Positions 8,813 through 17,801 are shown, counted from the first letter of the stretch. The stretch is DNA of 64,000 nt from Caulobacter radicis (GCF_003094615.1 NZ_QDKO01000017.1:25839-89838), one strand, 5' to 3'. Program-made: numbers and translations. Notes: generated by a model not told the origin, from the letters alone.

Positions 8813-9265
8813 CTAGCGCTGCGGCCCGACCCGGAACCGCAGGCACGCCCCGCGAGCCCGGACAGTCGGCTCGCCCGTGCAGTCGACGTCGACGGTCGCC
8901 GGACGCAGCGCCGTCAGCTTGCGGCCCGCCGGCGCCGCCAGGCAGTCGGTCAGGGTCTTGGCCATCTTCTCCAGCTCCACCGTGTGCGTCGCCTGGGCGT
9001 AGCCCTCCCACAGGAGCGTGCGCGCCTCGTCGGGCGTCGAGGGCGAGCCGGCCAGGACCGCGTACATGTAGGCCTGGCCATCGACCTCGTCGGCGGGCCA
9101 GAAGAACACCGCCTCGTGGCTGTCGGCCGCGGGGGTGGAGCTGATGAAGGCGTAGAGGGGCTCGCACGCCACCGGCTTCTCCGCCGCCGACGCCTGCCCG
9201 GCCAGGCAGAACGCCGCCGCCCCGAGCAGGCTCAAGGACAGACGGAGTGGAAGACGACGGGCCAT
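8813..9265 (-). CDS. Small secreted protein of unknown function
   Basis: A 150-aa protein with a clear Sec signal peptide (MARRLPLRLSLSLLGAAAFC, cleavage probably after QASA, residue about 27). The mature part has four Cys that could form two disulfides and no motif I recognise. It faces the ProXp-ala gene convergently across 13 bp. The start at 9265 gives an intact signal peptide; the frame is open further upstream but would read antisense through cnoX. Probably periplasmic. Confidence 0.7.
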   Translation of the reverse strand: MARRLPLRLSLSLLGAAAFCLAGQASAAEKPVACEPLYAFISSTPAADSHEAVFFWPADEVDGQAYMYAVLAGSPSTPDEARTLLWEGYAQATHTVELEKMAKTLTDCLAAPAGRKLTALRPATVDVDCTGEPTVRARGACLRFRVGPQR

Positions 9266-9415
9266 GTGGATCCTGGTGGAACGCCCCGAACGGGCGGCGC
9301 GCACCATCGCCGCCAAACGCCTTCTGGGCAAGAAGCCGCAGCCGCCGATTGCGAACCGGCTCGCCAAGGACCATCTTGCGGCGCTGAGCGTCCGCGCACG
9401 AGAGAAGAAGCAGTC

Positions 9416-10336
9416 ATGTCCCTGATCGGTGAAAAGCCCGCCCCCATCCCGGCCGGCGGCCAGAATGGCGGCAAGAGCGAACACATCAAGGACGGGACCG
9501 ACGCCAGCTTCATGGCCGACGTCATCGAGGCCTCGAAGACCCAGCCGGTCATCGTCGACTTCTGGGCCACCTGGTGCGGCCCCTGCCGCCAGCTGACCCC
9601 GGCGCTGGAGAAGGTGGTCGCCGCCGCCAAGGGCGCGGTCAAGCTGGTCAAGATCGACGTCGACAAGAACCCGGGCTTCGCCGGCCAGCTGCGCGTGCAG
9701 TCGATCCCCACCGTCTACGCCTTCGTCGACGGCCAGCCGGTGGACGGCTTCCAGGGCGCCCTGCCCGAAAGCCAGATCCAGCAGTTCGTCGACCGCATCT
9801 CGGGTCCGCCCGAGGCCGGGGCCGTGGACGAGCTGCTGGCCATGGCCAAGGAGAGCCTGGACGTCGAGGACCTGGGCGGCGCGGCCCAGGCCTTCGCCCA
9901 GGTGCTGCAGATGGAGCCCGACAACATCAAGGCGCTGGGCGGCCTCGCCCGCGTCTACCTGGCCGGCGGCGACCTGGAGCGCGCGGCCGAGATCGCCGAC
10001 ATGGCGCCGGCCAACGCCAAGGACCCGGACCTGGAAAGCGTGCGCGCCGCCTTGAAGCTGGCCGAAGCGGCTCCGTCCGAGACCGCCGCCTTCGAACAAC
10101 GCCTGGCCGCCGACGCCGACGACCACGAAGCCCGGCTGGAACTGGCCAAGGCCTTGGCCGGCGCCGGCCAGCTGGACGCGGCCTGCGACCATCTGCTGAC
10201 CATCATCCAGCGCGACCGGACCTGGAACGACGACGCCGCCCGCAAGCAGCTGCTGACCGTGTTCGAGGCCGCCGGCCCGACCTCGGAAGTGGCCAAGCAG
10301 GGCCGCAAGCGCCTGTCGTCGATCCTGTTCAGCTAG
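9416..10336 (+). CDS. cnoX: Chaperedoxin CnoX (YbbN-type thioredoxin-TPR protein)
   Basis: A 306-aa protein with an N-terminal thioredoxin domain containing WCGPC (Cys54/Cys57), then a TPR-like helical region from about residue 135 to the end. This is the CnoX/YbbN architecture: a holdase that protects chlorine-damaged proteins and hands them to DnaK or GroEL. Unlike the E. coli protein, which has lost the active CXXC, this one keeps a complete redox pair, as reported for Caulobacter CnoX. It is followed at 60 bp by the LON-domain gene, preceded by its own strong ribosome site. Confidence 0.92.
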   Translation: MSLIGEKPAPIPAGGQNGGKSEHIKDGTDASFMADVIEASKTQPVIVDFWATWCGPCRQLTPALEKVVAAAKGAVKLVKIDVDKNPGFAGQLRVQSIPTVYAFVDGQPVDGFQGALPESQIQQFVDRISGPPEAGAVDELLAMAKESLDVEDLGGAAQAFAQVLQMEPDNIKALGGLARVYLAGGDLERAAEIADMAPANAKDPDLESVRAALKLAEAAPSETAAFEQRLAADADDHEARLELAKALAGAGQLDAACDHLLTIIQRDRTWNDDAARKQLLTVFEAAGPTSEVAKQGRKRLSSILFS

Positions 10337-10396
10337 GACTTCAAGGACCCGTTCCGCCGGGACAAGCGTTCAGAACACCCAGTCAAGGAGGCCGCC

Positions 10397-11053
10397 ATGC
10401 CGGGCGTATACCGGAAGACCCTCGACCTGCCGCTGGTGATCCCCGTGTTCCCACTGGACGGGGCCCTGTTGCTTCCCGGCGGCCAGCTGCCGCTGAACAT
10501 CTTCGAGCCGCGCTATCTCAACATGCTCGACGACGCCATGTCGGGCGAGCGGATGATCGGCATGGTCCAGACCCGGCCGGGCGGCGACATCACCCGGCCG
10601 GCCCTGGCCCCGATCGGCTGCGCGGGCCGGGTGACCAGCTTCGCCGAGACCAGCGACGGCCGCTACCTGATCACCCTGACCGGCGTGGCGCGGTTCCGGC
10701 TGGGCGAGGAGCTGCCGGCGCGCACGCCCTATCGCCAGGTGCGGGCCGACTTCACGCCCTTCGACCTCGACCTGCGCGAGGACCAGCAGGAGGCGGTCGG
10801 CGACGCAGCCCCGCTGCTCAACGCCCTGCGCCGCTATCTCGACCACCGCGGCCTGGCCATCGACTGGAGCGAGGCCCAGGCCGCGCCGTCCGACGCCCTG
10901 ATCAACAGCCTGGCCATGGCCCTGCCGTTCGACCCGCTGGAGAAGCAGGCCCTGCTGGAGGCCCGCACCATCGCCGACCGCCGCAGCACCCTGGTGGCGC
11001 TGCTGGAGATCGACGCCGCCCAGGACGACGACGAGCCGCCCTCGGTGCAGTAG
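10397..11053 (+). CDS. LON substrate-binding-domain protein
   Basis: A 218-aa protein made only of the N-terminal LON substrate-binding domain (PUA-like), without AAA or protease parts. Diagnostic segments are IPVFPLDGALLLPGGQLPLNIFEPRY and GCAGRVTSFAETSDGRYLITLTG. The start has a textbook AAGGAGG ribosome site. Its place behind cnoX, with a Trm112-like and a UbiH-type gene beyond, is a linkage I recall from other alphaproteobacteria. Function unknown, possibly a protein quality-control adaptor; that is inference from the domain and neighbour. Confidence 0.88.
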   Translation: MPGVYRKTLDLPLVIPVFPLDGALLLPGGQLPLNIFEPRYLNMLDDAMSGERMIGMVQTRPGGDITRPALAPIGCAGRVTSFAETSDGRYLITLTGVARFRLGEELPARTPYRQVRADFTPFDLDLREDQQEAVGDAAPLLNALRRYLDHRGLAIDWSEAQAAPSDALINSLAMALPFDPLEKQALLEARTIADRRSTLVALLEIDAAQDDDEPPSVQ

Positions 11054-11057
11054 GGCG

Positions 11058-11456
11058 TCAGGCCGCGGCGGCCGCGCCGTCGGCCTTGGGCTGCGGCGGC
11101 CCGAAGCGGTTGTCGCCGGCCGTACCGTCCTGCAGGACGAAGACGATCAGCACGGCGGTCCCGCCCGGCACGAGATTGAGCAGCAGCCACCAGCCGCTGC
11201 GGTCGATGTCGTGCAGGCGGCGGATGGTCACCGACAACGCCGGGATCGCCAGGAACAGGCCGACATAGGACAGCAGCGAGGCCGGCTTGTGGGGCGGCAG
11301 GCCCCGCAGGCCGTCGGCCAGCCCCCAGGCCATGCTCCAGACATAGCTGGGCAGCAGCGCCAGGGTCAGGGACAGCAGCAGGAACTGCAGGAACTCCGAC
11401 CGGTCCGACCGGCCCTTGAAGTCAGCGAACCGGATCAGCGCCTTGAACATCGACAT
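11058..11456 (-). CDS. DUF805 family membrane protein
   Basis: A 132-aa integral membrane protein with about four hydrophobic segments. The family signature is visible: F-x-GRSDRSEFLQF near the N-terminus, TIRRLHDIDRSGWWLLL in the middle and a final G-x-NRFG-P. The ATG at 11456 is preferred because GGAGAG lies six bases upstream; a GTG 24 bases further out is less well placed. Convergent with the LON-domain gene across 4 bp. DUF805 proteins have no established biochemical role. Confidence 0.85.
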   Translation of the reverse strand: MSMFKALIRFADFKGRSDRSEFLQFLLLSLTLALLPSYVWSMAWGLADGLRGLPPHKPASLLSYVGLFLAIPALSVTIRRLHDIDRSGWWLLLNLVPGGTAVLIVFVLQDGTAGDNRFGPPQPKADGAAAAA

Positions 11457-11534
11457 CGCGAGCTCTCCGTTGAACACCACCCATGGTAGCGAAACGGAGC
11501 GCGGTGAAAAGCCCCCGGGGGCGAACGCCGTCGC

Positions 11535-11939
11535 TTAGGGCTTCACTGCATCCCAGGCGGCCACCTGGTAGCCGTTTTCGGACAGGCACTGCCCCATGGC
11601 GGCCTTGTGCCGCTCGTCCAGCGCGGCCCGCACACCCTTGGAGCCCTTGGCCTTGTCGTACGGGACCTTGAGCACCAGGCCGGTGGGGCCCGGTTGCAGG
11701 TCGCGGGCCGTGGCGCTGGCCGGATGCACCTTGAAGCCGCTGGTCTTGCCCGCCCGCACCTCGTCGCGGCACGAGACGAAGGTGCTGGCGAAGGCCTTCT
11801 CGTCGCTGGCCTGGGTCGACAGGCGCGGGCTGTAGGCGTTTTCGCCACCCATTCCGCCTCCCATGGAGCCGCAGGCGGCCAGGGTCAGGGTGCTGGTGGC
11901 CACGGCGGCGGCCAGGAAGGTCCGTTCGATGACGGTCAT
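11535..11939 (-). CDS. Small putative lipoprotein
   Basis: A 134-aa protein with a signal sequence and lipobox (LTLAAC, Cys23), followed by a Gly-Met-rich linker and a small domain with two further Cys (FVSCRDEV and MGQCLSENG) that may pair. Repeated basic residues occupy the middle. I do not recognise the family. It lies between the DUF805 gene (same strand) and the divergent Trm112-like gene. The chosen start gives the only intact lipoprotein signal. Confidence 0.7.
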   Translation of the reverse strand: MTVIERTFLAAAVATSTLTLAACGSMGGGMGGENAYSPRLSTQASDEKAFASTFVSCRDEVRAGKTSGFKVHPASATARDLQPGPTGLVLKVPYDKAKGSKGVRAALDERHKAAMGQCLSENGYQVAAWDAVKP

Positions 11940-12047
11940 GTCGCTATCCGGGATCGTTGTTATCGCTTCTGCGACAACCGCGAGGCGGCGCGAGAGGTTC
12001 CGGCGGCGGGGCTTTCCCAATCGGCCGGCCGGCTCTAGAACAGCGCC

Positions 12048-12254
12048 ATGACCGCTGCTCCTCCGCCCCCGCCCGTCGACGTCGATCCGCGCCTGCTGGA
12101 GGTGCTGGTCTGTCCGGTGACCCGCGCGCCGCTGTTCTACGACCGCGCCCGCGGCGAGCTGGTCAGCCACACGGCCAAGCTGGCCTACCCGATCCGCGAC
12201 GGCGTGCCGATCATGCTGCCGGAAGAAGCCCGCAGCCTGGCTGACGGGGAGTAG
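12048..12254 (+). CDS. Trm112/UPF0434-like small protein
   Basis: A 68-aa protein of the Trm112/UPF0434 (YcaR) type: [17 protein letters not shown] then [26 protein letters not shown]. Eukaryotic Trm112 activates methyltransferases, and some bacterial homologues may act as methyltransferase partners. The zinc-site Cys pattern is reduced here to a single C-P, as in many proteobacterial members. A repeat lies between it and the convergent UbiH-type gene. Confidence 0.88.
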   Translation: MTAAPPPPPVDVDPRLLEVLVCPVTRAPLFYDRARGELVSHTAKLAYPIRDGVPIMLPEEARSLADGE

Positions 12255-12274
12255 CCCGCCTCTCACGGCGTGGC

Positions 12275-12370
12275 GAAAACCTTATCCTTCGACAGGCTCA
12301 GGATGAGGTTTTCGGTCAGGCGCCGCGCCTGAACTGGTCCTCATCCTGAGCTTGTCGAAGGACGAGGACC
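12275..12370. repeat. Family B palindromic repeat, copy B1
   Basis: Inverted arms TCCTTCGACAGGCTCAGGAT and ATCCTGAGCTTGTCGAAGGA flank a short GCGCC-rich loop. It lies between convergent genes and could act as a transcription stop. Copy B2 is nearly identical; B3 and B4 are divergent relatives. Confidence 0.88.
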
Positions 12371-12380
12371 ACGTACGGCC

Positions 12381-13631
12381 TTACAGAGACGCCCCGCGTA
12401 ACAATTTCGGCAGATCCCCCACCCCGCCGCCGGCCTCGTGCATGAAGAACCGGCGCGCCGGGGCGATGCGGTTCACCGCCGCCATGCCGACGCCGCGCGC
12501 CACGCGCAGCAGCGGGTTGTCGTTCGAGAACAGCCGCACGAAGCCGTCGAAGGCCAGGGCGTTGGTGACATTGTCGAACCGCCGCCAGCGGGCGTAGCGC
12601 TCCAGCGTCGCCTCCGCGCCGATGTCCTCGCCGTTGCGGATCGCCTCGACCACCACCTCGGCCAGGGCCGCGGCGTCCTTGAGGCCCAGGTTCAGGCCCT
12701 GCCCCGCGATCGGGTGCACGCCGTGGGCGGCGTCGCCGATCAAGGCCAGGCGCGGGGCGACCAGCCGTTCGGCCAGCGACAGCGACAGCGGATAGACGAA
12801 CACCGGCCCGGCCATCTCGACTTCACCGAGGAAATCGCCGAACCGGCGCATCAGGTGGGCGTGGAACGCTTCCGGGCTGGCGTGGCGCAGGGCCTCGCCG
12901 CGCGCGGTGCTTTCGGTCCAGACCAGGCTGGCGCGGTTGTCGGTCAGCGGCAGGATGGCGAATGGGCCGCTGGGCAGGAAATATTCGTGCGCCACGCCCT
13001 CGTGCGGGTGCTGCATCTGCACCGTGGCGACGACGCCGCTCTGGCCATAGCCCCAGCCGATGTCGCCGATGCCCGCGGCCTTGCGCAGGGCCGAATTACG
13101 CCCTTCGGCGCTGACGGCCAGCGGCGCGCTCAGCACCCGGCCGTCGGTCAGGATCACCCGGGCGCCCGAGGCGTCGACCTCAAGCCCCGCCGCGCCGGCC
13201 GGGGCGATGACCTCCAGACCCTTGTCCAGCGCCGTCTTCGACAGGGCCGCGCGGATCTGGCGGTTCTCGATCAGGTAGCCCAGGGGCTCGCCTTCCGAAC
13301 GGTCGGCGATCTCGCCGCTGTCGAAGCGCAGGAAGAAGGGCGACGGCTTGCCCGAGGCCGCGCCCGGGGCCTTGCCGTCGGTGACCAGGATCTGCTCGAT
13401 GCGCTGGGCGTGAGGCGCCAGGGCCTCGCCGGCGCCGATCGCCCGCCACTGGCGGAACGACGAGTACGCAATGGCTGAAGAGCGCCCGTCGAAGGTCGGC
13501 GCCAGCTGGGCGTCGAAGGGCTGCGGGTCGACCAGCAGCGGCCTGACGCCGCCGGAAGCGAGGGCGAGCGCCAGGGTGGTTCCGGCCATGCCGGCCCCGG
13601 CGATGATGACGTCGGCGTCGTGCTTGCGCAT
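12381..13631 (-). CDS. UbiH/UbiF-type FAD-dependent monooxygenase
   Basis: A 416-aa class A flavoprotein hydroxylase. The N-terminal Rossmann FAD motif is IIAGAGMAGTTLALAL (from about residue 9); the second FAD motif is LALIGDAAHGVHPIAGQGLN, with LKDAAALAE following. This matches ubiquinone-ring hydroxylases UbiH/UbiF/UbiL, whose individual position specificity cannot be settled from sequence. It should work at the inner membrane in ubiquinone synthesis. ATG at 13631 chosen because the FAD motif then sits at the normal distance; an in-frame upstream ATG adds 21 unrelated residues. Confidence 0.88.
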   Translation of the reverse strand: MRKHDADVIIAGAGMAGTTLALALASGGVRPLLVDPQPFDAQLAPTFDGRSSAIAYSSFRQWRAIGAGEALAPHAQRIEQILVTDGKAPGAASGKPSPFFLRFDSGEIADRSEGEPLGYLIENRQIRAALSKTALDKGLEVIAPAGAAGLEVDASGARVILTDGRVLSAPLAVSAEGRNSALRKAAGIGDIGWGYGQSGVVATVQMQHPHEGVAHEYFLPSGPFAILPLTDNRASLVWTESTARGEALRHASPEAFHAHLMRRFGDFLGEVEMAGPVFVYPLSLSLAERLVAPRLALIGDAAHGVHPIAGQGLNLGLKDAAALAEVVVEAIRNGEDIGAEATLERYARWRRFDNVTNALAFDGFVRLFSNDNPLLRVARGVGMAAVNRIAPARRFFMHEAGGGVGDLPKLLRGASL

Positions 13632-13699
13632 GGCGTGGGTATGCGCCCGCGCCGGGCTCGCTGTCCAGTTGGACGAAGCGTCCGGGGTCCCCATCTTCT

Positions 13700-13834
13700 C
13701 CCGTCATTCCCGCCCTTGTGGCGGGAACCTCTCTGTCGGCCGCAAGAGCGGGTGGGGCGGATCGCCGGCGATCCGCTGGCGCCTCACGCGTCAGCTGAAC
13801 CAGGGGTTCCCGCCACAAGGGCGGGAATGACGGG
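13700..13834. repeat. Family A intergenic palindrome, copy A2
   Basis: Same outer arms as A1. The central stem is different in sequence, GCGGATCGCC / GGCGATCCGC, with no unpaired loop, and is still fully complementary. It lies in the divergent promoter gap between the monooxygenase and asd, so it is not simply a terminator. Confidence 0.9.
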
Positions 13835-14002
13835 AGTTAAAATGGACGCCGCGCCGTCCAGCCGCCACCTTTGCAAGATTTTCCCACGAAACGCGGCCAT
13901 TCGCCGCCGACTTTGAAAAACCATGCCCTTGCCTACCCGCGTTACCAGGCGTAACGGGACGGCGCATTTCCCCTTGTCGGGGCTGAAAGATTGGAGACTG
14001 CG
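13835..14002 (+). promoter_or_regulatory. asd upstream region with small dyad
   Basis: The rest of the 371-bp gap upstream of asd. It contains a dyad CGTTAC-N5-GTAACG at 13940-13956, a short CCCC/GGGG hairpin just before the gene, and a GGAG ribosome site six to nine bases from the ATG. I see no lysine riboswitch architecture and no second gene. The dyad could be an operator. Confidence 0.35.
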
Positions 14003-15031
14003 ATGGGTTACCGGGTCGCCGTGGTCGGCGCCACGGGCAACGTGGGCCGCGAGATGTTCAACATCCTCGAGGAAGTGAAATTCCCCGTGGAGAAGATGCA
14101 CGCCATCGCCTCGCGCAAATCCATCGGCACCGAGGTCTCGTTCGGCAGCCAGATCATCAAGTGCGAGGATCTCGAGCAGTTCGACTTCTCGAAGGTCGAC
14201 ATCGTGCTGATGAGCGCCGGCGGTTCGATCTCGGCCGCCTGGGGCGAGAAGATCGGCGCGGCCGGTCCGATCGTCATCGACAATTCCAGCCACTTCCGGA
14301 TGGACCCGGATGTGCCGCTGGTGGTGCCGGAAGTGAACCCGGACGCCGTCAACAGCATCCCCAAGAACATCATCGCCAACCCCAACTGCTCGACCGCCCA
14401 GCTGGTGGTGGCGCTGAAGCCGCTGCACGACGAGGTGCCGATCAAGCGCGTGGTGGTGTCGACCTACCAGTCGGTTTCCGGCGCGGGCAAGGAAGGCATG
14501 GACGAGCTGTGGGACCAGACCAAGGGCGTCTTCGTCCTGGGCGCGCCCGAGCCCAAGAAGTTCACCAAGCAGATCGCCTTCAACGTCATCCCCCACATCG
14601 ACGTCTTCATGGACGACGGCTTCACCAAGGAAGAGTGGAAGATGACCGTCGAGACCCAGAAGATCCTGGATCCGGCCATCCAGCTGGTCGCCACCTGCGT
14701 GCGCGTGCCGGTGATGGTGGGCCACTCGGAGTCGGTCAACATCGAGTTCACCGGCCCGCTGGACGAGGACGACGCCCGCGAGATCCTGCGCGACGCCGAA
14801 GGGATCGTCGTGGTCGATAAGCGCGAGAACGGCGGCTACATCACGCCGAAGGAAGCCCAGGGCGAATTCCCGGTCTACGTGTCGCGCATCCGCAAGGACC
14901 CGACCGTCGAGCACGGCATCGCCCTCTGGTGCGTCGCCGACAACCTGCGCAAAGGCGCGGCCCTGAACGCCGTGCAGATCGCCCAGCTGCTGCACGACAA
15001 GGGCCTGATCAAGCAGAAGACGCCGGCCTAA
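14003..15031 (+). CDS. asd: Aspartate-semialdehyde dehydrogenase
   Basis: A 342-aa enzyme that reduces aspartyl phosphate to aspartate semialdehyde, the branch point to lysine/diaminopimelate, threonine and methionine. The N-terminal NADP motif VVGATGNVGREM and the catalytic NPNCSTAQ (Cys129) are intact, as are the substrate-binding segments SVSGAGKEGMDELW and RVPVMVGHSESV. Length is typical. The ATG at 14003 has GGAG at the right spacing; an in-frame TTG four codons earlier overlaps that ribosome site and is unlikely. Cytoplasmic and essential in most bacteria. Confidence 0.96.
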   Translation: MGYRVAVVGATGNVGREMFNILEEVKFPVEKMHAIASRKSIGTEVSFGSQIIKCEDLEQFDFSKVDIVLMSAGGSISAAWGEKIGAAGPIVIDNSSHFRMDPDVPLVVPEVNPDAVNSIPKNIIANPNCSTAQLVVALKPLHDEVPIKRVVVSTYQSVSGAGKEGMDELWDQTKGVFVLGAPEPKKFTKQIAFNVIPHIDVFMDDGFTKEEWKMTVETQKILDPAIQLVATCVRVPVMVGHSESVNIEFTGPLDEDDAREILRDAEGIVVVDKRENGGYITPKEAQGEFPVYVSRIRKDPTVEHGIALWCVADNLRKGAALNAVQIAQLLHDKGLIKQKTPA

Positions 15032-15185
15032 AGAACGACCCCCCCGTCGTCCTTCCGCCAGCGGAGGGACGACGGGAACCGCCTCTTTCGGCGATACTTC
15101 GCACCCTTCAGCGACGCGGGCCCGCAAGATGTGGGCGGACGCCGGGATCCCTATCTGTCAGATCCCTCCGCGAAAGGTGCGGTCC

Positions 15186-16103
15186 ATGCCTCCCAGTACC
15201 ATCGGCAGTGCGAACAACGACGCGCGTTCGGCCTATCTCGCCGGCGTCGGCTGCTATCTGCTCTGGGGCTTCCTGCCCCTCTATTTCCATACCCTGTCGG
15301 TCATGGGCGTCAGCTCGTTCGAGATGATCGCGCACCGGACGCTGTGGTCGGTGATCTGGGCCGGGGGCCTCGTGCTGCTGGCCCGCCAGGGCGGCCAGGT
15401 GGCGCAGGTGCTGCGCCAGCCCAAGACGCTGGGGATCCTGCTGCTCTCGACGCTGGCCATCTTCGGCAACTGGACGATCTACGTGCTGGCGGTGAACGCC
15501 GGGCGGGTGATCGAGGCCAGCCTCGGCTACTACATCAACCCGCTGATGAACATGGCGGCCGGCGCCCTGCTGTTCCGCGAGCGGATGAGCACCGAGGGCA
15601 AGGTCGCCATCGGCCTGGCCGCCGTCGGCGTGGCCATCCAGACCATCGCCCTTGGCCACCTGCCGCTGGTGTCGCTGGGCCTGGCGCTCAGCTTCTGCAT
15701 CTATGCGATCCTCAAGAAGCAGGTGAAGGCCGACGCCCAGACGGGCCTGTTCATCGAGTGCGCCTACCTGGCGATCCCGGGATTGCTCTATGTCTGGCAC
15801 CTCCAGGCCTCGGGCGCGGGCCACTTCACCCAGGACGCCCGCACGGCGATCCTGCTGCTGGCCGCCGGTCCGGCCACGGTCGTGCCGCTGGCCCTGTTCG
15901 CCTGGTCGGCCCGCCGCCTGCCGCTGAGCGCCATGGGCTTCCTGCAGTTCATCGCCCCGACTTTGCAGTTCCTGCTCGGCGTGTTCCTGGGCGAGGCCTT
16001 CACGCCGCTGCGGGCGCTGTCGTTCGTGTTCATCTGGCTGGGCGTGGCCGCCTTCGCCTACGGCGCCTGGAAGCGCACCCGCACGGCGCCGGCCGCGGCC
16101 TGA
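15186..16103 (+). CDS. rarD: RarD/EamA-type drug-metabolite transporter
   Basis: A 305-aa protein with about ten transmembrane helices forming two EamA repeats. RarD-type hallmarks are GVGCYLLWGFLPLYF at the start, EMIAHRTLWSVI, NWTIYVLAVNAGRVIEASLGYYI and the C-terminal QFIAPTLQFLLGVFLGE. Members export or exchange small metabolites; some were linked to chloramphenicol sensitivity, but the substrate is not established. ATG at 15186 preferred (AAAGGTG upstream); an in-frame ATG at 15129 lacks a ribosome site. Confidence 0.9.
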   Translation: MPPSTIGSANNDARSAYLAGVGCYLLWGFLPLYFHTLSVMGVSSFEMIAHRTLWSVIWAGGLVLLARQGGQVAQVLRQPKTLGILLLSTLAIFGNWTIYVLAVNAGRVIEASLGYYINPLMNMAAGALLFRERMSTEGKVAIGLAAVGVAIQTIALGHLPLVSLGLALSFCIYAILKKQVKADAQTGLFIECAYLAIPGLLYVWHLQASGAGHFTQDARTAILLLAAGPATVVPLALFAWSARRLPLSAMGFLQFIAPTLQFLLGVFLGEAFTPLRALSFVFIWLGVAAFAYGAWKRTRTAPAAA

Positions 16104-16214
16104 ACCGTCACGGCCGACAGACGTTGGTCAATTTGTCGCACCGCCGCCGGCCCTTAAGCCGGCGGCAAGACGCGCCGCGTCAGGTATGCCGACAGACTTA
16201 ATGCTGGGGGAACC

Positions 16215-16544
16215 ATGTCCACGGAAACCATCACCACGCCCGATCTGGCCGCCGTGCTCGAGGCCCTGTCGGTCGAGATGTCGCTGGCCGCCGAGGCCTG
16301 CGGCCACCTCGACAGCGCCCTGGGCAAGATCCTCGAGAACACCCCGCCGGAATCGCGCATGGCCGTGATGCAGGAGCTGCACACGGTCGACCACCTGGCC
16401 CAGCACATCACCGCCATCACCGACTTCACCGCCAAGCTGGTGCAGGCCGCTCCGGGCGGCGTGCCGCTGCCGGTGCAGGAGGCCCTGTCGACCATCACCC
16501 TGGGGGCGGTGGCCGAGCGGCTGCGGGGGCGGCTGGGGGTCTGA
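16215..16544 (+). CDS. Small helical protein of unknown function
   Basis: A 109-aa soluble, almost fully helical protein without Cys. Heptad-like spacing of Leu/Ala and acidic residues (AAVLEALSVEMSLAAEACGHL, QELHTVDHLAQHITAI) suggests a small helical bundle or dimer. A GGGG-rich stretch just before the ATG may serve as ribosome site. I do not recognise the family. It stands alone between rarD and a family-B-like repeat. Confidence 0.7.
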   Translation: MSTETITTPDLAAVLEALSVEMSLAAEACGHLDSALGKILENTPPESRMAVMQELHTVDHLAQHITAITDFTAKLVQAAPGGVPLPVQEALSTITLGAVAERLRGRLGV

Positions 16545-16551
16545 TCAGCCC

Positions 16552-16657
16552 TGCGTCCTTCGAGGCTCGCCTGCCGGCTCGCACCTCAGGATGAGGAATT
16601 CAGTGCAATGAGATCCTCATCCTGAGGCGCCCGCGCAGCGGGCCTCGAAGGACGCAC
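16552..16657. repeat. Family B variant, copy B4
   Basis: Long inverted repeat with outer arms GCGTCCTTCGAGG... / ...CCTCGAAGGACGC and inner arms CTCAGGATGAGGA / TCCTCATCCTGAG. It differs from B1/B2 by having GGCTCGC-type blocks between outer and inner arms. It occupies the gap between two convergent genes. Confidence 0.8.
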
Positions 16658-16661
16658 GGCC

Positions 16662-17801
16662 TCACAAACTCGCGTAGGCCGCCTTGATCAGGCTGACCGC
16701 GCGCGGGTCGCCGATCAGTTCGTTGCCCTGGCGGTTCATCACGTACGAGCCCGAGACCCCGGTCTTCGGATCGGCGAAGGCGCACGATCCGCCCCAGCCG
16801 GAATGACCGAAGGCGTCGGCCGTGGGGCCGTAGAAGAAATTGGGCGTGTTGCGCATGAAGCCCGCGCCCCAGCTGATCTGGTAGGGCAGCACGAGGTCCT
16901 GGCCGGCGATGCGCTCGGCCCGGGCCTTCTCCATCGTCTGCGGCGACAGGATCTGCACGCCGTCCAGCGTGCCGCCGCTGGCCAGGGCGCCCATCAGGCG
17001 GGCCAGGGAATGGGCGGTGGCGTGGCCGTTGGCCGAGGGGATCTCGGCGCGGCGCCATTCGCCCGTGCCACGGCCGCCGGGCGCGGCCCACTTGGTCATG
17101 AAGGCGGCCTTCACCGCGTCGTTGATCTCGCCGAACTTCGGAAACGCGGTCGGCCGCATCAGGTCGGCGCAGCGGTGATGCTCGCTGTCGGGCAGGCCGA
17201 TCCAGATATCGAGGCCCAGCGGCTGGGCCAGGTCCTCGCGCAGGGCCGTCCCCATGGTGCGGCCGTCGACGCGGCGGAAGATCTCGCCGGCCGTGAAGCC
17301 GAAGGTCACCGGGTGGTAGCCGCTGGCCGAGCCGATCGGCCACAGCGGGGCCATGGCGGCGAGCTTGGCGGTCGTCGCCTGCCAGTCGAACCAGATGGCC
17401 GGATCGACCTCGTCGAGGAAGCCCGACAGGCCGTCCTGGTGCGACATCACCTGGCCGACGGTGACGGCGTCCTTGCCGGCCTGCGCGAACTCCGGCCACA
17501 CGGACGCGACGGTCTGGTCGTAGGACAGCTTGCCCTGGTCGACGAGGCGCGCGACCAGCAGGGCGGCGATCGCCTTGGTGGTCGAGAACAGCGGCGTCAG
17601 GGTGTCGGGTCCGAAGGCGACCTGATGCTTGCGGTCCGCATAGCCGGCCATCAGGTCGACCACCACCTCGCCGTCGACGGCCAGGGTAAAGCGCGCGCCC
17701 AGTTCGCCGCCGCCCGGCGAGGCCGGATCGAAATTGGCCTCGAAGGCGTCATAGACCTGGGCGAACGGGGCGGGGCAGACGCCGGTGATGTCGAGGCTCA
17801 T
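16662..17801 (-). CDS. Serine hydrolase, beta-lactamase/esterase (EstB-like) family
   Basis: A 379-aa class C beta-lactamase-fold hydrolase. The nucleophile motif is FSTTKA (Ser73, Lys76); the second motif is YHP near 161 and the third region is HSGWGG near 330. No signal peptide is visible, so it is likely cytoplasmic and more probably an esterase or peptidase than an antibiotic-resistance enzyme. The start lies about 50 bp from the divergent hydroxyacid dehydrogenase start, so their promoters must overlap. Confidence 0.9.
   Translation of the reverse strand: MSLDITGVCPAPFAQVYDAFEANFDPASPGGGELGARFTLAVDGEVVVDLMAGYADRKHQVAFGPDTLTPLFSTTKAIAALLVARLVDQGKLSYDQTVASVWPEFAQAGKDAVTVGQVMSHQDGLSGFLDEVDPAIWFDWQATTAKLAAMAPLWPIGSASGYHPVTFGFTAGEIFRRVDGRTMGTALREDLAQPLGLDIWIGLPDSEHHRCADLMRPTAFPKFGEINDAVKAAFMTKWAAPGGRGTGEWRRAEIPSANGHATAHSLARLMGALASGGTLDGVQILSPQTMEKARAERIAGQDLVLPYQISWGAGFMRNTPNFFYGPTADAFGHSGWGGSCAFADPKTGVSGSYVMNRQGNELIGDPRAVSLIKAAYASL

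Noticed and set aside
13632..14002. Lysine riboswitch upstream of asd
   Set aside because: No five-helix aptamer or conserved core; most of the gap is repeat A2 and a short dyad.
16662..17801. Antibiotic-resistance beta-lactamase
   Set aside because: No signal peptide and an esterase-like YHP second motif; the fold alone does not imply resistance.
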